The notes below the pieces were generated by a model. The model was not told where the DNA came from. It made no database searches and was given only the letters and a program-made list of their open reading frames with translations. Positions 6,489 to 13,014 of a DNA stretch of 48,664 nt are shown here, one piece after another; within the stretch, counting starts at the first letter, position 1, and every line of letters starts with the position of its first letter. Source of the DNA: a virus. A program made the translations under genes and the position numbers. The stretch is taken from positions 1-48,664 of the IMG/VR virus record IMGVR_UViG_3300030109_003178; one strand, given 5' to 3'.

Positions 6489-7018
6489 TATCTTACCCTT
6501 TCATACGAGCGACCAACTTTCCTTATGCGATGCTGTTTGCATAGAACCCGAACCCCACGCTCATAATCAGTTTCGAGTAATGTTTCACCGTCCACCTTGG
6601 ACATGAAAGCCGCTTTCAATTTTCTACCCGACATCACATCACCCTTTTTTATGCTGTCGAGTAGAACCTTCACCGCCTCTAATTTGCGGCGGCGTTTCAT
6701 CAACTTCATTTGGTATGCCGAAATAGCTTTGGACTTCGGCTGCACCGTCTGCACTACGGCGGCTTCGACCTTACGCCTTTCCGATTCGGCCTTCCTAAAT
6801 TTCTCTTGGAGTTTTAGGAACTCAGCCCGCCGAGGATTTGATTCCCGATGATCAAGGAACCATGGGATGGTGAGAAGTAGGTCCATGTCTGTGTCTGTGT
6901 CTGTGTCTACAGTTTTATTTGCAGATAAAGACTCCTTTGGTGTTAGCTCAGACGACTGAGCTTTTTTATGGCGGGCTGTTATCTTTGCCCCAAGGTTTTC
7001 AATATGTTTACTGTGCAT
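6488..7018 (-). CDS. Hypothetical basic coiled-coil protein, 176 aa
   Basis: Start chosen at 7018, where GGAGAAG precedes ATGCACAGT; an ATG at 7045 is in frame but lies farther inside the upstream gene. The resulting overlap is 11 bp. The protein has an Asp-Thr run encoded by a GACACA simple repeat (6881-6910), then a long charged helical stretch (FLKLQEKFRKAESERRKVEAAVV; MKLMKRRRKLEAVKVLLDSIKKG) and a basic C-terminus (CKQHRIRKVGRSYERVR). No family recognised. It follows the unknown 218-aa gene in the ATPase/VWA operon. Confidence 0.7.
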   Translation of the reverse strand: MHSKHIENLGAKITARHKKAQSSELTPKESLSANKTVDTDTDTDMDLLLTIPWFLDHRESNPRRAEFLKLQEKFRKAESERRKVEAAVVQTVQPKSKAISAYQMKLMKRRRKLEAVKVLLDSIKKGDVMSGRKLKAAFMSKVDGETLLETDYERGVRVLCKQHRIRKVGRSYERVR

Positions 7019-7664
7019 TGAGCTTCTCCAAAATTTTATCTTCATGCGCTACGAATTTGTCTGCCATGTCTTTTCCATACTTGTCTACAAGTAGCCAATC
7101 TTCTGTCTTGTAGGCCGTCATGCTGATAGGTCCCTGCGTCTGCATCGTTCCTATCACCTCAGTTTTAGACTTAGGAAACCATTCGCTTTTGTTATTGATG
7201 GCGATAAGGAAAGCCTTCTCTGTTTCCTTCGACTGCATCCCGTAGAACACTATTTGTGTAGCAGGGGCATGGTCTTTAGGAACCCATGGCCGCTTGGACA
7301 CGCTAGTGTCTAGCTTGTCAGCAAGTCGTTCTATCGTTTTCTTATAATCATCTTTTGAGATGGCGTTCACTGTCTGCTCATCAAGGTACTTCGTACCGCA
7401 CCAGTCCACCGTGAAACGGGCTTTCCACTCCGCATCTGTAAAGGTATCCGCATCCAGCGCGGCTTCTATATTCTCCAGCTTAGACAGGCTTTCCGATATG
7501 CCCAATGTTGTAGGCTTTATGAACTTGATGCTGGCCCCATACTGTGCATGGACATGATGGAACAGTATCCATAGAGGTTCTGTGTTATTGACCTTTGAGG
7601 TCCGACCACACTTGTCGTTCGTATACCCTATCGCAGGGAATGTTAAGTTATCAAAAACTGACAT
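7008..7664 (-). CDS. Hypothetical protein in the ATPase-VWA operon, 218 aa
   Basis: I start at the ATG at 7664 (MSVFDNLTFPAIGY) because GAAAGGAAAAAAATC precedes it, the same SD style used by the 63-aa, ATPase and VWA genes. The longer frame to 7718 would begin inside the hairpin at 7710-7741. The protein mixes alpha and beta segments, with a central charged helix (DDYKKTIERLADKLD) and a Trp/Lys-rich C-terminal half. No motif I can name. It is immediately downstream of the VWA protein, so it may be a substrate or partner of that module. Confidence 0.75.
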   Translation of the reverse strand: MSVFDNLTFPAIGYTNDKCGRTSKVNNTEPLWILFHHVHAQYGASIKFIKPTTLGISESLSKLENIEAALDADTFTDAEWKARFTVDWCGTKYLDEQTVNAISKDDYKKTIERLADKLDTSVSKRPWVPKDHAPATQIVFYGMQSKETEKAFLIAINNKSEWFPKSKTEVIGTMQTQGPISMTAYKTEDWLLVDKYGKDMADKFVAHEDKILEKLNAQ

Positions 7665-7709
7665 GATTTTTTTCCTTTCATAATCTGCCATCGAAGCTGA
7701 CTGCTTCAT

Positions 7710-7741
7710 GTAGGCCACCCGATTTCTATCGAATGACCTAC
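7710..7741 (-). promoter_or_regulatory. Intercistronic RNA hairpin with AGAA loop (VWA / 218-aa gene)
   Basis: In minus-strand RNA, plus positions 7741-7728 pair with 7723-7710 to give a 14-bp stem with three G-U pairs and an AGAA tetraloop. The G-U pairs are mismatches on the plus strand, so the structure belongs to the minus transcript. It begins 14 nt after the VWA gene's stop, as does the matching hairpin after the ATPase gene. No U-run follows, so it is more likely a processing or stabilising element than a terminator. Confidence 0.6.
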
Positions 7742-7755
7742 CTGCTGTAGTCAGA

Positions 7756-9828
7756 TTAAGCGGCTATTCTCTGCCCATGTTTTTGGCTTTCCGCGATCAA
7801 GGTATCCAGCACCCTAGTGGACAACTCTGAACCATGAGCGCGATCAACTGCTACCTTAAACACATGCGACACATCTAACCCTATGCCTACACCAATGGTC
7901 TCAACTCCCCACTTCTCAAGGAGTTCTGTAATGGAAGCGCAAATGTGTGACACACCGCCATCAGTTAGCACGATGACCACTTTACGTTCCTCTTCACGCT
8001 TCCTGATCTGCAACCCAGCCCATGCAAGGGCCTCTTCTAAAGGGGTCCCCCCATTAGGGGCCAGCTTGGATATGAAACCGCAACGGGCTTTCCAGTTCTG
8101 ATTGAAGTCCTTTAGCAGGGAGCCGCCTACACCCTCTACTCCACGTTCATAACCAAAGTCGTTATTGGTATCGGTTTTACCCTCTACAAGGGTTGCACCA
8201 TGACGGGCTTGGTTGCTGTAATAGCTATCGTCCTCAGGCTTTCCATTCCCGTCCAAGTATACGGCCCTTTCACCATTTGCGAATTCATACCGCCGTGCCT
8301 CTATCGTGGGGAATGATATGAGGTTGAACGGTACGCTAGCCTCTTCTAGCGCATCCCCTATCACCGTTGCGAATTGCTTAACGGCATGAATTTGAGTGGG
8401 GTGCATAGATGAGGAGATATCGCACAGGATGGAGACACAGGTTTTATACCCATCTTTTTTCCAACGCTTATTGAATACCGTCGTTGACCCACGGCGTAGC
8501 GCGGTCAGTTTACGTTGATCTAAACGTCCAGCCTCTTGGTTTTTCTTAACCCCATGGCGGTCAGGGTTGGTCAGTAATCGGCCCAACTTATTTTTCGCAA
8601 CGGCAGTTTGTGACAACATTTCCTGTCGGATTTTATTGACCTGTTTTACCCATCTTTTGTATGTGGGACGGGTAGGCAATGGCTCCCTGACTACAAAAAC
8701 TTTAGCAGGGTTGATGATGCCCACGCTGTAATCTTTACCATGCCAATCTTTTACGTCTGACTGGGTGCGGTCCTTGATTTGATCAACAAGGTCAGTGATG
8801 TCACGGCCCGTATCGTCAGGGATTTGATCATCCTCTAATGGGTTGGGCTTGGGGGCATTAGGGTTGCACCCTTCGCCTTCCTTTGTCTTGTCATCACTGG
8901 GCTTGTCAGGGTTGTCATCGACAGGCTTGTCAGGATTGCCCATACGCCCATCATCGTCAGCACCCTCAGGGTTGTCATCGACAGGTTTATCAGGGTTGCC
9001 CATACGCTCATCATCATCACCCTCAGGGTTGTCATCGACAGGCTTGTCAGGGTTGCCCATACGCTCATCATCCTCAGGAACAGGCGTATCATCAGGGTTG
9101 TCATCGACAGGCTTGTCAGGGTTGCCTTGTGGCGGTTCTGGCAGTTCCTGTTCGCCTACAATATCCCGAAACCAAATGGCAATATCTAGGATATCTGCCA
9201 CGCCTGTAGCGGCCTCAATTTTCTGTACCGTCAGATCAAAAAATGCTTCAGCGGTCATGGTCTCCCCGTCCACTTCAACATTCACTTGCTTGGCCCCTGC
9301 ATTGATAGATGCCTCAATTTTTGGAAGGCATCCATACAATGAATGGTAGGCTTTCAAGTTCACTAGGTATCCCCAGTTCCGCAAGTCGGTGATGGCAGGG
9401 ACCCCTTTGTTAGCGCAGTACACCGTCAACGCCGTCAGGGACTTTTTAGCGTTCCCGAATTTGTGCTTGGCGATTATCTCACGTTCCTGTCTAGGGTCCT
9501 CAAAACAGTTGACCAGTCTGGATACCTTTTGTGCCACGGCATCCTTCCAGACAGCTATATCGGTGTAGAGGTTATGCCCCATTTCATGGATGGCGTACCC
9601 ATGGAAAATATCTGCTTCAAAACGCTTTAGCAGTGCAGTTGCTGGTAGGAATGGGAAGGTGATGTTGGTGTGCAGTTTCCCTTTTTGATCATAATTCCAG
9701 ATCGTGCCAGCGGTGTTCCCTTTGGCAAACACATCAAGGGTTCCAACATCCACCCCAGCATTAATCAAACTGGTATGGATGGATTTTTGTAAACCGTTGA
9801 ACAAGTCCTGTGCTATTACATCTCTCAT
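7756..9828 (-). CDS. CobT-like protein: HExxH metallopeptidase-like domain plus VWA domain
   Basis: 690 aa. Near the N-terminus HEMGH (H81, E82, H85) is a zinc-binding HExxH motif, with acidic candidates for a third ligand at E110 and E115 (FEDPRQER). Residues about 239-345 are an acidic, proline-rich linker with four GNPDKPVDDNP repeats. The C-terminal region has a VWA metal-ion site: D470-x-S472-x-S474 (CDISSSM) and a later VVIVLTDGG strand. This architecture matches proteins annotated CobT or metallopeptidase/VWA that work with MoxR/CobS ATPases, and the ATPase gene is next door. Acting on cobalamin is unlikely in a phage with no other cobalt-chelatase gene visible; a chaperone-like remodelling role is more plausible. 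AAGGAAAACGAAAA precedes the ATG. Confidence 0.85.
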   Translation of the reverse strand: MRDVIAQDLFNGLQKSIHTSLINAGVDVGTLDVFAKGNTAGTIWNYDQKGKLHTNITFPFLPATALLKRFEADIFHGYAIHEMGHNLYTDIAVWKDAVAQKVSRLVNCFEDPRQEREIIAKHKFGNAKKSLTALTVYCANKGVPAITDLRNWGYLVNLKAYHSLYGCLPKIEASINAGAKQVNVEVDGETMTAEAFFDLTVQKIEAATGVADILDIAIWFRDIVGEQELPEPPQGNPDKPVDDNPDDTPVPEDDERMGNPDKPVDDNPEGDDDERMGNPDKPVDDNPEGADDDGRMGNPDKPVDDNPDKPSDDKTKEGEGCNPNAPKPNPLEDDQIPDDTGRDITDLVDQIKDRTQSDVKDWHGKDYSVGIINPAKVFVVREPLPTRPTYKRWVKQVNKIRQEMLSQTAVAKNKLGRLLTNPDRHGVKKNQEAGRLDQRKLTALRRGSTTVFNKRWKKDGYKTCVSILCDISSSMHPTQIHAVKQFATVIGDALEEASVPFNLISFPTIEARRYEFANGERAVYLDGNGKPEDDSYYSNQARHGATLVEGKTDTNNDFGYERGVEGVGGSLLKDFNQNWKARCGFISKLAPNGGTPLEEALAWAGLQIRKREEERKVVIVLTDGGVSHICASITELLEKWGVETIGVGIGLDVSHVFKVAVDRAHGSELSTRVLDTLIAESQKHGQRIAA
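8911..9126 (-). repeat. Four-copy tandem repeat in the VWA-protein linker
   Basis: Near-identical DNA units begin at 8911, 8971, 9028 and 9097 (spacing 60, 57 and 69 bp). They encode GNPDKPVDDNP followed by an acidic variable stretch ending DERM or DGRM. Copies match better in the GNPDKPVDDNP core than in the acidic part, and spacing changes by whole codons. Copy number may vary between related phages by recombination or slippage. Confidence 0.85.
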
Positions 9829-9876
9829 TTTTCGTTTTCCTTTTTTACTTCACTTGATGCTAAAGGTGCATCGTAT

Positions 9877-9900
9877 GCGGCCCCACTTCTGTGAGACCGC
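9877..9900 (-). promoter_or_regulatory. Intercistronic RNA hairpin with AGAA loop (ATPase / VWA gene)
   Basis: Minus-strand RNA folds GCGGUCUCAC against GUGGGGCCGC around an AGAA tetraloop: 10 bp, two G-U pairs that are mismatches on the other strand. It starts 14 nt after the ATPase gene's stop, the same distance as the hairpin after the VWA gene. A smaller GATGC/GCATC hairpin follows at 9856-9872. No U-run. Confidence 0.6.
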
Positions 9901-9914
9901 ACGGCGATAAACCC

Positions 9915-11423
9915 TCAGGAATTCCAGTCGATAATCCCATCACCGTCAGCGTTAGAATTCGCGTTTACCTCATCTGCGATTTCCTCGCCTGATGGCTCAA
10001 CGAATTCTTCACGCCTGATCAAGGCTTCGACTTTTGCCTGATTTACTTGTTCAGAGAACAGGCCCCGTCCGACTTCATAATCGTCAGGGGTGACGTTCCC
10101 TACCATCGTGACCTCGAAAGCCTCTTCAGCGGTAAACCCGTTTAGCACCGCCACTACAAAGGCCGTCAGGCCCCGAACTGATGGCATCAGGTTAGATGCC
10201 TGACCTTCCAGCGTTGCAGTCCTAAGGACCCTTCCCATGGAGACCACTTGCTTTGCGGCTGCAATCGTCACCTTGGTATTTGAAGCAATTATTTTCGCTT
10301 CAATATCCGCTGTAGGGGCCTCCACTTTTACAGTGAAGGAATGCCTATCGGTCAGAGAGGTATCCATCACCTTCGTACCGATAAACCGCCCGTCAGGGTC
10401 ACCCGTGCCATTGGTGTTATCGGCAGTGATGAAAATCACACCATCTGCCACAGGGACCTTTTCACCTGTTTCGGGGATGGTGATAGAACGGCCTTTACTC
10501 TCTAGAACCTGATTGAAGTAAACGAGGTCATCAGGCGAGGCCCTTGTAATTTCATCCAACAGGATGACCGCATGGGGTTGGCGGATGGCATTGGTCAGCA
10601 TTCCATCCTTCCAGTATGTGGACCCGTCAGGCGCGGCCTGATACCCCCCGTTGATTTCCAGCCTAGACATCGTCCCGTCAAAGGTCAGCGCATAGAAGGG
10701 CCGTCCCGTGATGGATGCGAATTGTCTAGCGGCAGAGGTTTTACCGCTCCCAGCAGGGCCATAGAACCAACCCACGAATTTGCCATGGGTTTGGTATCCC
10801 CCCAGCATTGCCAGAACTTTCGCCACTAATGGGTCCCACTGATAATGCGGATCAAATTCGTCAGCATCCCCAGCATCGAATATCTTCACTGGGATGGCTG
10901 GCATATCTTTTAACCCGAACAATTCTGGTGCGGATTTGTCTGCCTGTGCGTTCACGGCTTTGACCCGATTGGCAGGGGCCGATGCCGATACCGCTGGAGC
11001 GGTCCCGTCTCCAGCAACTGGAACTTCGACAATTTTCTCCACTACTTTCGGAGTGCGTGATGCCGTAATCAGTTCCGCTATGCGGCCTTCCAATTCCTTG
11101 AACGGCAGGGCCATCACTGCTTCCAATTCTGCGTCCACTTCCACAGGCTTTTCGGTGATGGTTTCGGGAACGGCCTTAGGGCCTTGGGGGATATCGTCCA
11201 CTGCAATGGCTGGCATTGCGGAGTGGATGGCAGGGGCCTTCGTACCTTTTGGCTTGCCATAGTCGGCAGGGTTGATGCCTACCTCAACTGCTAATTCTGT
11301 CAGTTGGTGCGCTGACAAAAGGTGAATTTTCACGCCGTCAAATTGCGGCAGGGTTTTGATGGTGTTCGACAGCACCGACTTTAGAGCCGTGCGCTGTTCG
11401 TTGGTGTAAGAATATTGGTTCAC
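9915..11423 (-). CDS. MoxR/CobS-like AAA+ ATPase
   Basis: 502 aa, GTG start preceded by GAAAGGAAAATACA. Residues 1-165 form an Ala/Pro/Glu-rich N-terminal region. The AAA+ core begins near 185: Walker A YGPAGSGKTS at 221-230, Walker B VILLDE at 286-291 followed by ITRASPDDL, and a sensor stretch GVIFITADNTNGTGD further on. It resembles the CobS/MoxR branch, ring ATPases that pair with VWA proteins. The VWA/metallopeptidase gene lies directly downstream in the same operon. N4-like phages also carry an ATPase/VWA pair. The likely role is ATP-driven remodelling of a virion or host protein through the VWA partner (inference). Confidence 0.9.
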   Translation of the reverse strand: MNQYSYTNEQRTALKSVLSNTIKTLPQFDGVKIHLLSAHQLTELAVEVGINPADYGKPKGTKAPAIHSAMPAIAVDDIPQGPKAVPETITEKPVEVDAELEAVMALPFKELEGRIAELITASRTPKVVEKIVEVPVAGDGTAPAVSASAPANRVKAVNAQADKSAPELFGLKDMPAIPVKIFDAGDADEFDPHYQWDPLVAKVLAMLGGYQTHGKFVGWFYGPAGSGKTSAARQFASITGRPFYALTFDGTMSRLEINGGYQAAPDGSTYWKDGMLTNAIRQPHAVILLDEITRASPDDLVYFNQVLESKGRSITIPETGEKVPVADGVIFITADNTNGTGDPDGRFIGTKVMDTSLTDRHSFTVKVEAPTADIEAKIIASNTKVTIAAAKQVVSMGRVLRTATLEGQASNLMPSVRGLTAFVVAVLNGFTAEEAFEVTMVGNVTPDDYEVGRGLFSEQVNQAKVEALIRREEFVEPSGEEIADEVNANSNADGDGIIDWNS

Positions 11424-11447
11424 TGTATTTTCCTTTCAGAACCGTTT

Positions 11448-11639
11448 TTAGATCATGCCCATATCGGTCAGGACGGCGAATTCAACGTGGGTCATTTCTG
11501 GCATTGCGTCTGCCAACCCTTCGCATCCCTCGTGTTTTGCCCACGCATACTTTTCGGCGCGAACTCCGCAAAGGCCTTTGGCTAGGCCCTCCTCATAGAA
11601 CCCTTCCAACTGGGCTTCGACTTGTGGGTGCATACTCAT
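11448..11639 (-). CDS. Small hypothetical protein, 63 aa
   Basis: First gene of the minus operon. AAAGGAAAAAAC precedes the ATG, matching the SD style of the ATPase gene 24 bp downstream. The sequence (MSMHPQVEAQLEGFYEEGLAKGLCGVRAEKYAWAKHEG...) is acidic, probably helical, with two cysteines and no recognisable motif. Its place suggests an accessory to the ATPase/VWA pair or a leader ORF. Confidence 0.65.
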   Translation of the reverse strand: MSMHPQVEAQLEGFYEEGLAKGLCGVRAEKYAWAKHEGCEGLADAMPEMTHVEFAVLTDMGMI

Positions 11640-11676
11640 GTTTTTTCCTTTCGTTTGGTTTAAAAAGTCTACCTCT

Positions 11677-11704
11677 AATATAGTCGCAAAAACTGTAAGT
11701 TCAA
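11677..11704 (-). promoter_or_regulatory. Candidate sigma70-like promoter of the ATPase-VWA operon
   Basis: On the minus strand TTGAAC (plus 11699-11704) and TATATT (plus 11677-11682) are 16 bp apart, 38 bp before the start of the 63-aa gene. The -35 matches at four positions (TTGA) and the -10 at five. It is the only clear promoter on this strand before 11639 and could serve the whole block down to 5314. Confidence 0.55.
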
Positions 11705-11738
11705 GGCATAGGACGTAGTTTTTGCAGTTTTCTTACAG
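11686..11738. promoter_or_regulatory. Nested inverted repeats over the operon promoter, candidate operator
   Basis: GCAAAAACT (11686-11694) is repeated inverted as AGTTTTTGC (11717-11725), and CTGTAAG (11693-11699) as CTTACAG (11732-11738). The arms bracket the -35 hexamer at 11699-11704. Such placement is typical of repressor or activator sites; the binding protein is unknown. Confidence 0.5.
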
Positions 11739-11739
11739 C

Positions 11740-12120
11740 CTAGCCAATTCCACTGAACCCAGTCGGAAACCCTTGGGGGATAGGGGTTAGCAAAGTCTGC
11801 CAACAGCTAGGCTAGCAGCCTCAGACAACCCGAAATGCTAGACAGTGCAGACAGTGTAGACAGACAGCCCCATGTCTAGCGGCCCTGACCGTGCAATGCA
11901 TCCCGGGACCCGGATACCCCGGCGCGAATTTTCCGGGCCGATCAGTCCAGACACCCTAGACAGTTTGACGGCTTGGCAGACTGAGCATCCCAAGACACTG
12001 TCGAACCCCGGATTCGGGTTTCGCCGCGGCGAGAATTGACTGTGAACCTAGTGCCTGTATTTTTGAGGGCTTAGAAAAGATGTTTAAATTTTTTTTATTT
12101 TTTATTTTTAGGGGGCCAGA
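11740..12120. other. Non-coding stretch with GC-rich pocket upstream of terminase genes
   Basis: No convincing gene in either strand. It holds TAGACA/CAGACA half-sites (11839-11878 and 11948-11962), a GC-rich pocket at 11902-11940 (29 of 39 bases G or C, several CCCGG units), a small CCCG/CGGG hairpin near 12009, a plus-strand promoter candidate at 12036-12063 and a T-rich run at 12080-12110. Lying beside the packaging genes, it could contain a packaging start site, but nothing proves it. Confidence 0.4.
12036..12063 (+). promoter_or_regulatory. Candidate promoter of the packaging/structural operon
   Basis: TTGACT (five of six -35 matches) at 12036-12041, a 16-bp spacer, then TATTTT at 12058-12063 (four of six -10 matches). 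It points toward the terminase genes and precedes iteron dyad 2. Confidence 0.45.
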
Positions 12121-12124
12121 AGGT

Positions 12125-12240
12125 GATGACAGTGATGACACCGATGACGCTGGATTTCTATTTAGCTTTCCCTTATATTATTAATAAATTAAATTATTAT
12201 AATTAATAGGATTAGCGTCATCCTCGTCATCACTGTCATC
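12125..12240. repeat. Iteron dyad 2: GATGAC/GTCATC hexamers flanking AT-rich DNA
   Basis: GATGAC at 12125, 12134 and 12143 (exact 9-bp period), 68 bp of AT-rich DNA with TATAAT at 12198-12203, then GTCATC at 12217, 12226 and 12235. The right arm, read in reverse complement, is identical over 28 nt to the left arm of dyad 1 (starting 4196). It ends 16 bp before the first structural ORF. Candidate origin or operator. Confidence 0.8.
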
Positions 12241-12256
12241 ATCAGCGAAGGACCTC

Positions 12257-12748
12257 ATGGCTAGACGAATTAAAAAACGTCCCGATCAGTTACAGAAATT
12301 AGATAGAGAACTCAGCAAGATTGAGGAAGAGGAGAACCTATTCCAACACCCCTCGTTCCTCGGTAACCAACGTCAGTTCATAGATAAGCTATATACCAAG
12401 CTCCCTTCTCTGGCTGACCGTCTTGTTACCTATCTAGAAGCAGTTCCTGAGAGGGTTATTAGCTCTAATGGAACCGTACAAATGCTGGTCCCCGAGGGAG
12501 CGGCTCTTACTGATGGGCAGTTACAGCTATATAAAATGATCCTTCAGAAGGGGCTACCTAACCAACAGCCTGTGAATATGAATGGAGACCAGACCCAACG
12601 GGCCGATGGTAAAGTGCATATCACTATCAATCAGAGTGGTCCTGAGATTGATTTTGAGCAGACGGGCGAGGTTATCCAAGGAGTGCATACAGGCCAAGCT
12701 AAACAGGTCGGTACTCTCTCCTTCAAGAAGCCAGAGGTGTTGAACTAA
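12257..12748 (+). CDS. Possible terminase small subunit, 163 aa
   Basis: Position is the main argument: first gene of the packaging block, one small gene before the terminase large subunit. The N-terminal 60 residues are highly charged and helical (KKRPDQLQKLDRELSKIEEEEN), followed by a helical LADRLVTYLEAVPERVI region and a polar C-terminus with TINQSGPEIDF. AAGGA precedes the ATG. No small-terminase HTH is obvious, so another head-assembly or packaging role is possible. Confidence 0.8.
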   Translation: MARRIKKRPDQLQKLDRELSKIEEEENLFQHPSFLGNQRQFIDKLYTKLPSLADRLVTYLEAVPERVISSNGTVQMLVPEGAALTDGQLQLYKMILQKGLPNQQPVNMNGDQTQRADGKVHITINQSGPEIDFEQTGEVIQGVHTGQAKQVGTLSFKKPEVLN

Positions 12749-13014
12749 TGATGGCATTTGTAATCACGGCTTTTGTGTGGACTAGTCATCCCACACTGCC
12801 CCTTGGGTTTATTGCTTCTAATCATATGTACAAGAGCCAAGCCCTGTGCGAAGCGGGTAAGGATGAGAACGAAGCTGAACTCATAGCTAGTGTGGGAAAC
12901 CATATCCTGACATCTACGAACCCCCCACTTAAAGTTAATAAAATATATGAGTTGATTTGTATGACCCCTATAGAGGTGACCCGTCTTAATACTTTATTAG
13001 GTCATAATAAGTGA
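12748..13014 (+). CDS. Small exported or membrane protein, 88 aa
   Basis: Start overlaps the preceding stop (TAATGATGG). A hydrophobic N-terminus (MMAFVITAFVWTSHPTLPLGFIAS) resembles a signal peptide or single membrane segment. The remainder has two cysteines (ALCEAG, ELICMT). Its final TGA overlaps the terminase GTG (GTGA), so translation is coupled. A small protein with the same plan lies in the lysis region at 47387. Function unknown. Confidence 0.65.
   Translation: MMAFVITAFVWTSHPTLPLGFIASNHMYKSQALCEAGKDENEAELIASVGNHILTSTNPPLKVNKIYELICMTPIEVTRLNTLLGHNK

Noticed and set aside
7665-7718. N-terminal extension of the 218-aa protein
   Set aside because: It would start inside the 7710-7741 hairpin, while a block-typical SD precedes the ATG at 7664.
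8911-9126. CRISPR-like array
   Set aside because: Unit spacing varies by codons, there are no unique spacers, and the repeats are in a continuous coding frame.
8843-9349. Long plus-strand ORF rich in Ser/Gly/Leu opposite the VWA gene
   Set aside because: It is the antisense shadow of the tandem-repeat linker; composition is repetitive and the minus frame has the conserved domains and SD.
11956-12141. Minus-strand 61-aa ORF in the long intergenic gap
   Set aside because: No SD, crosses the T-rich run and part of dyad 2; looks like chance.
11640-12256. tRNA genes in the gap
   Set aside because: No cloverleaf or conserved T-loop pattern found by eye here or in the other gaps.
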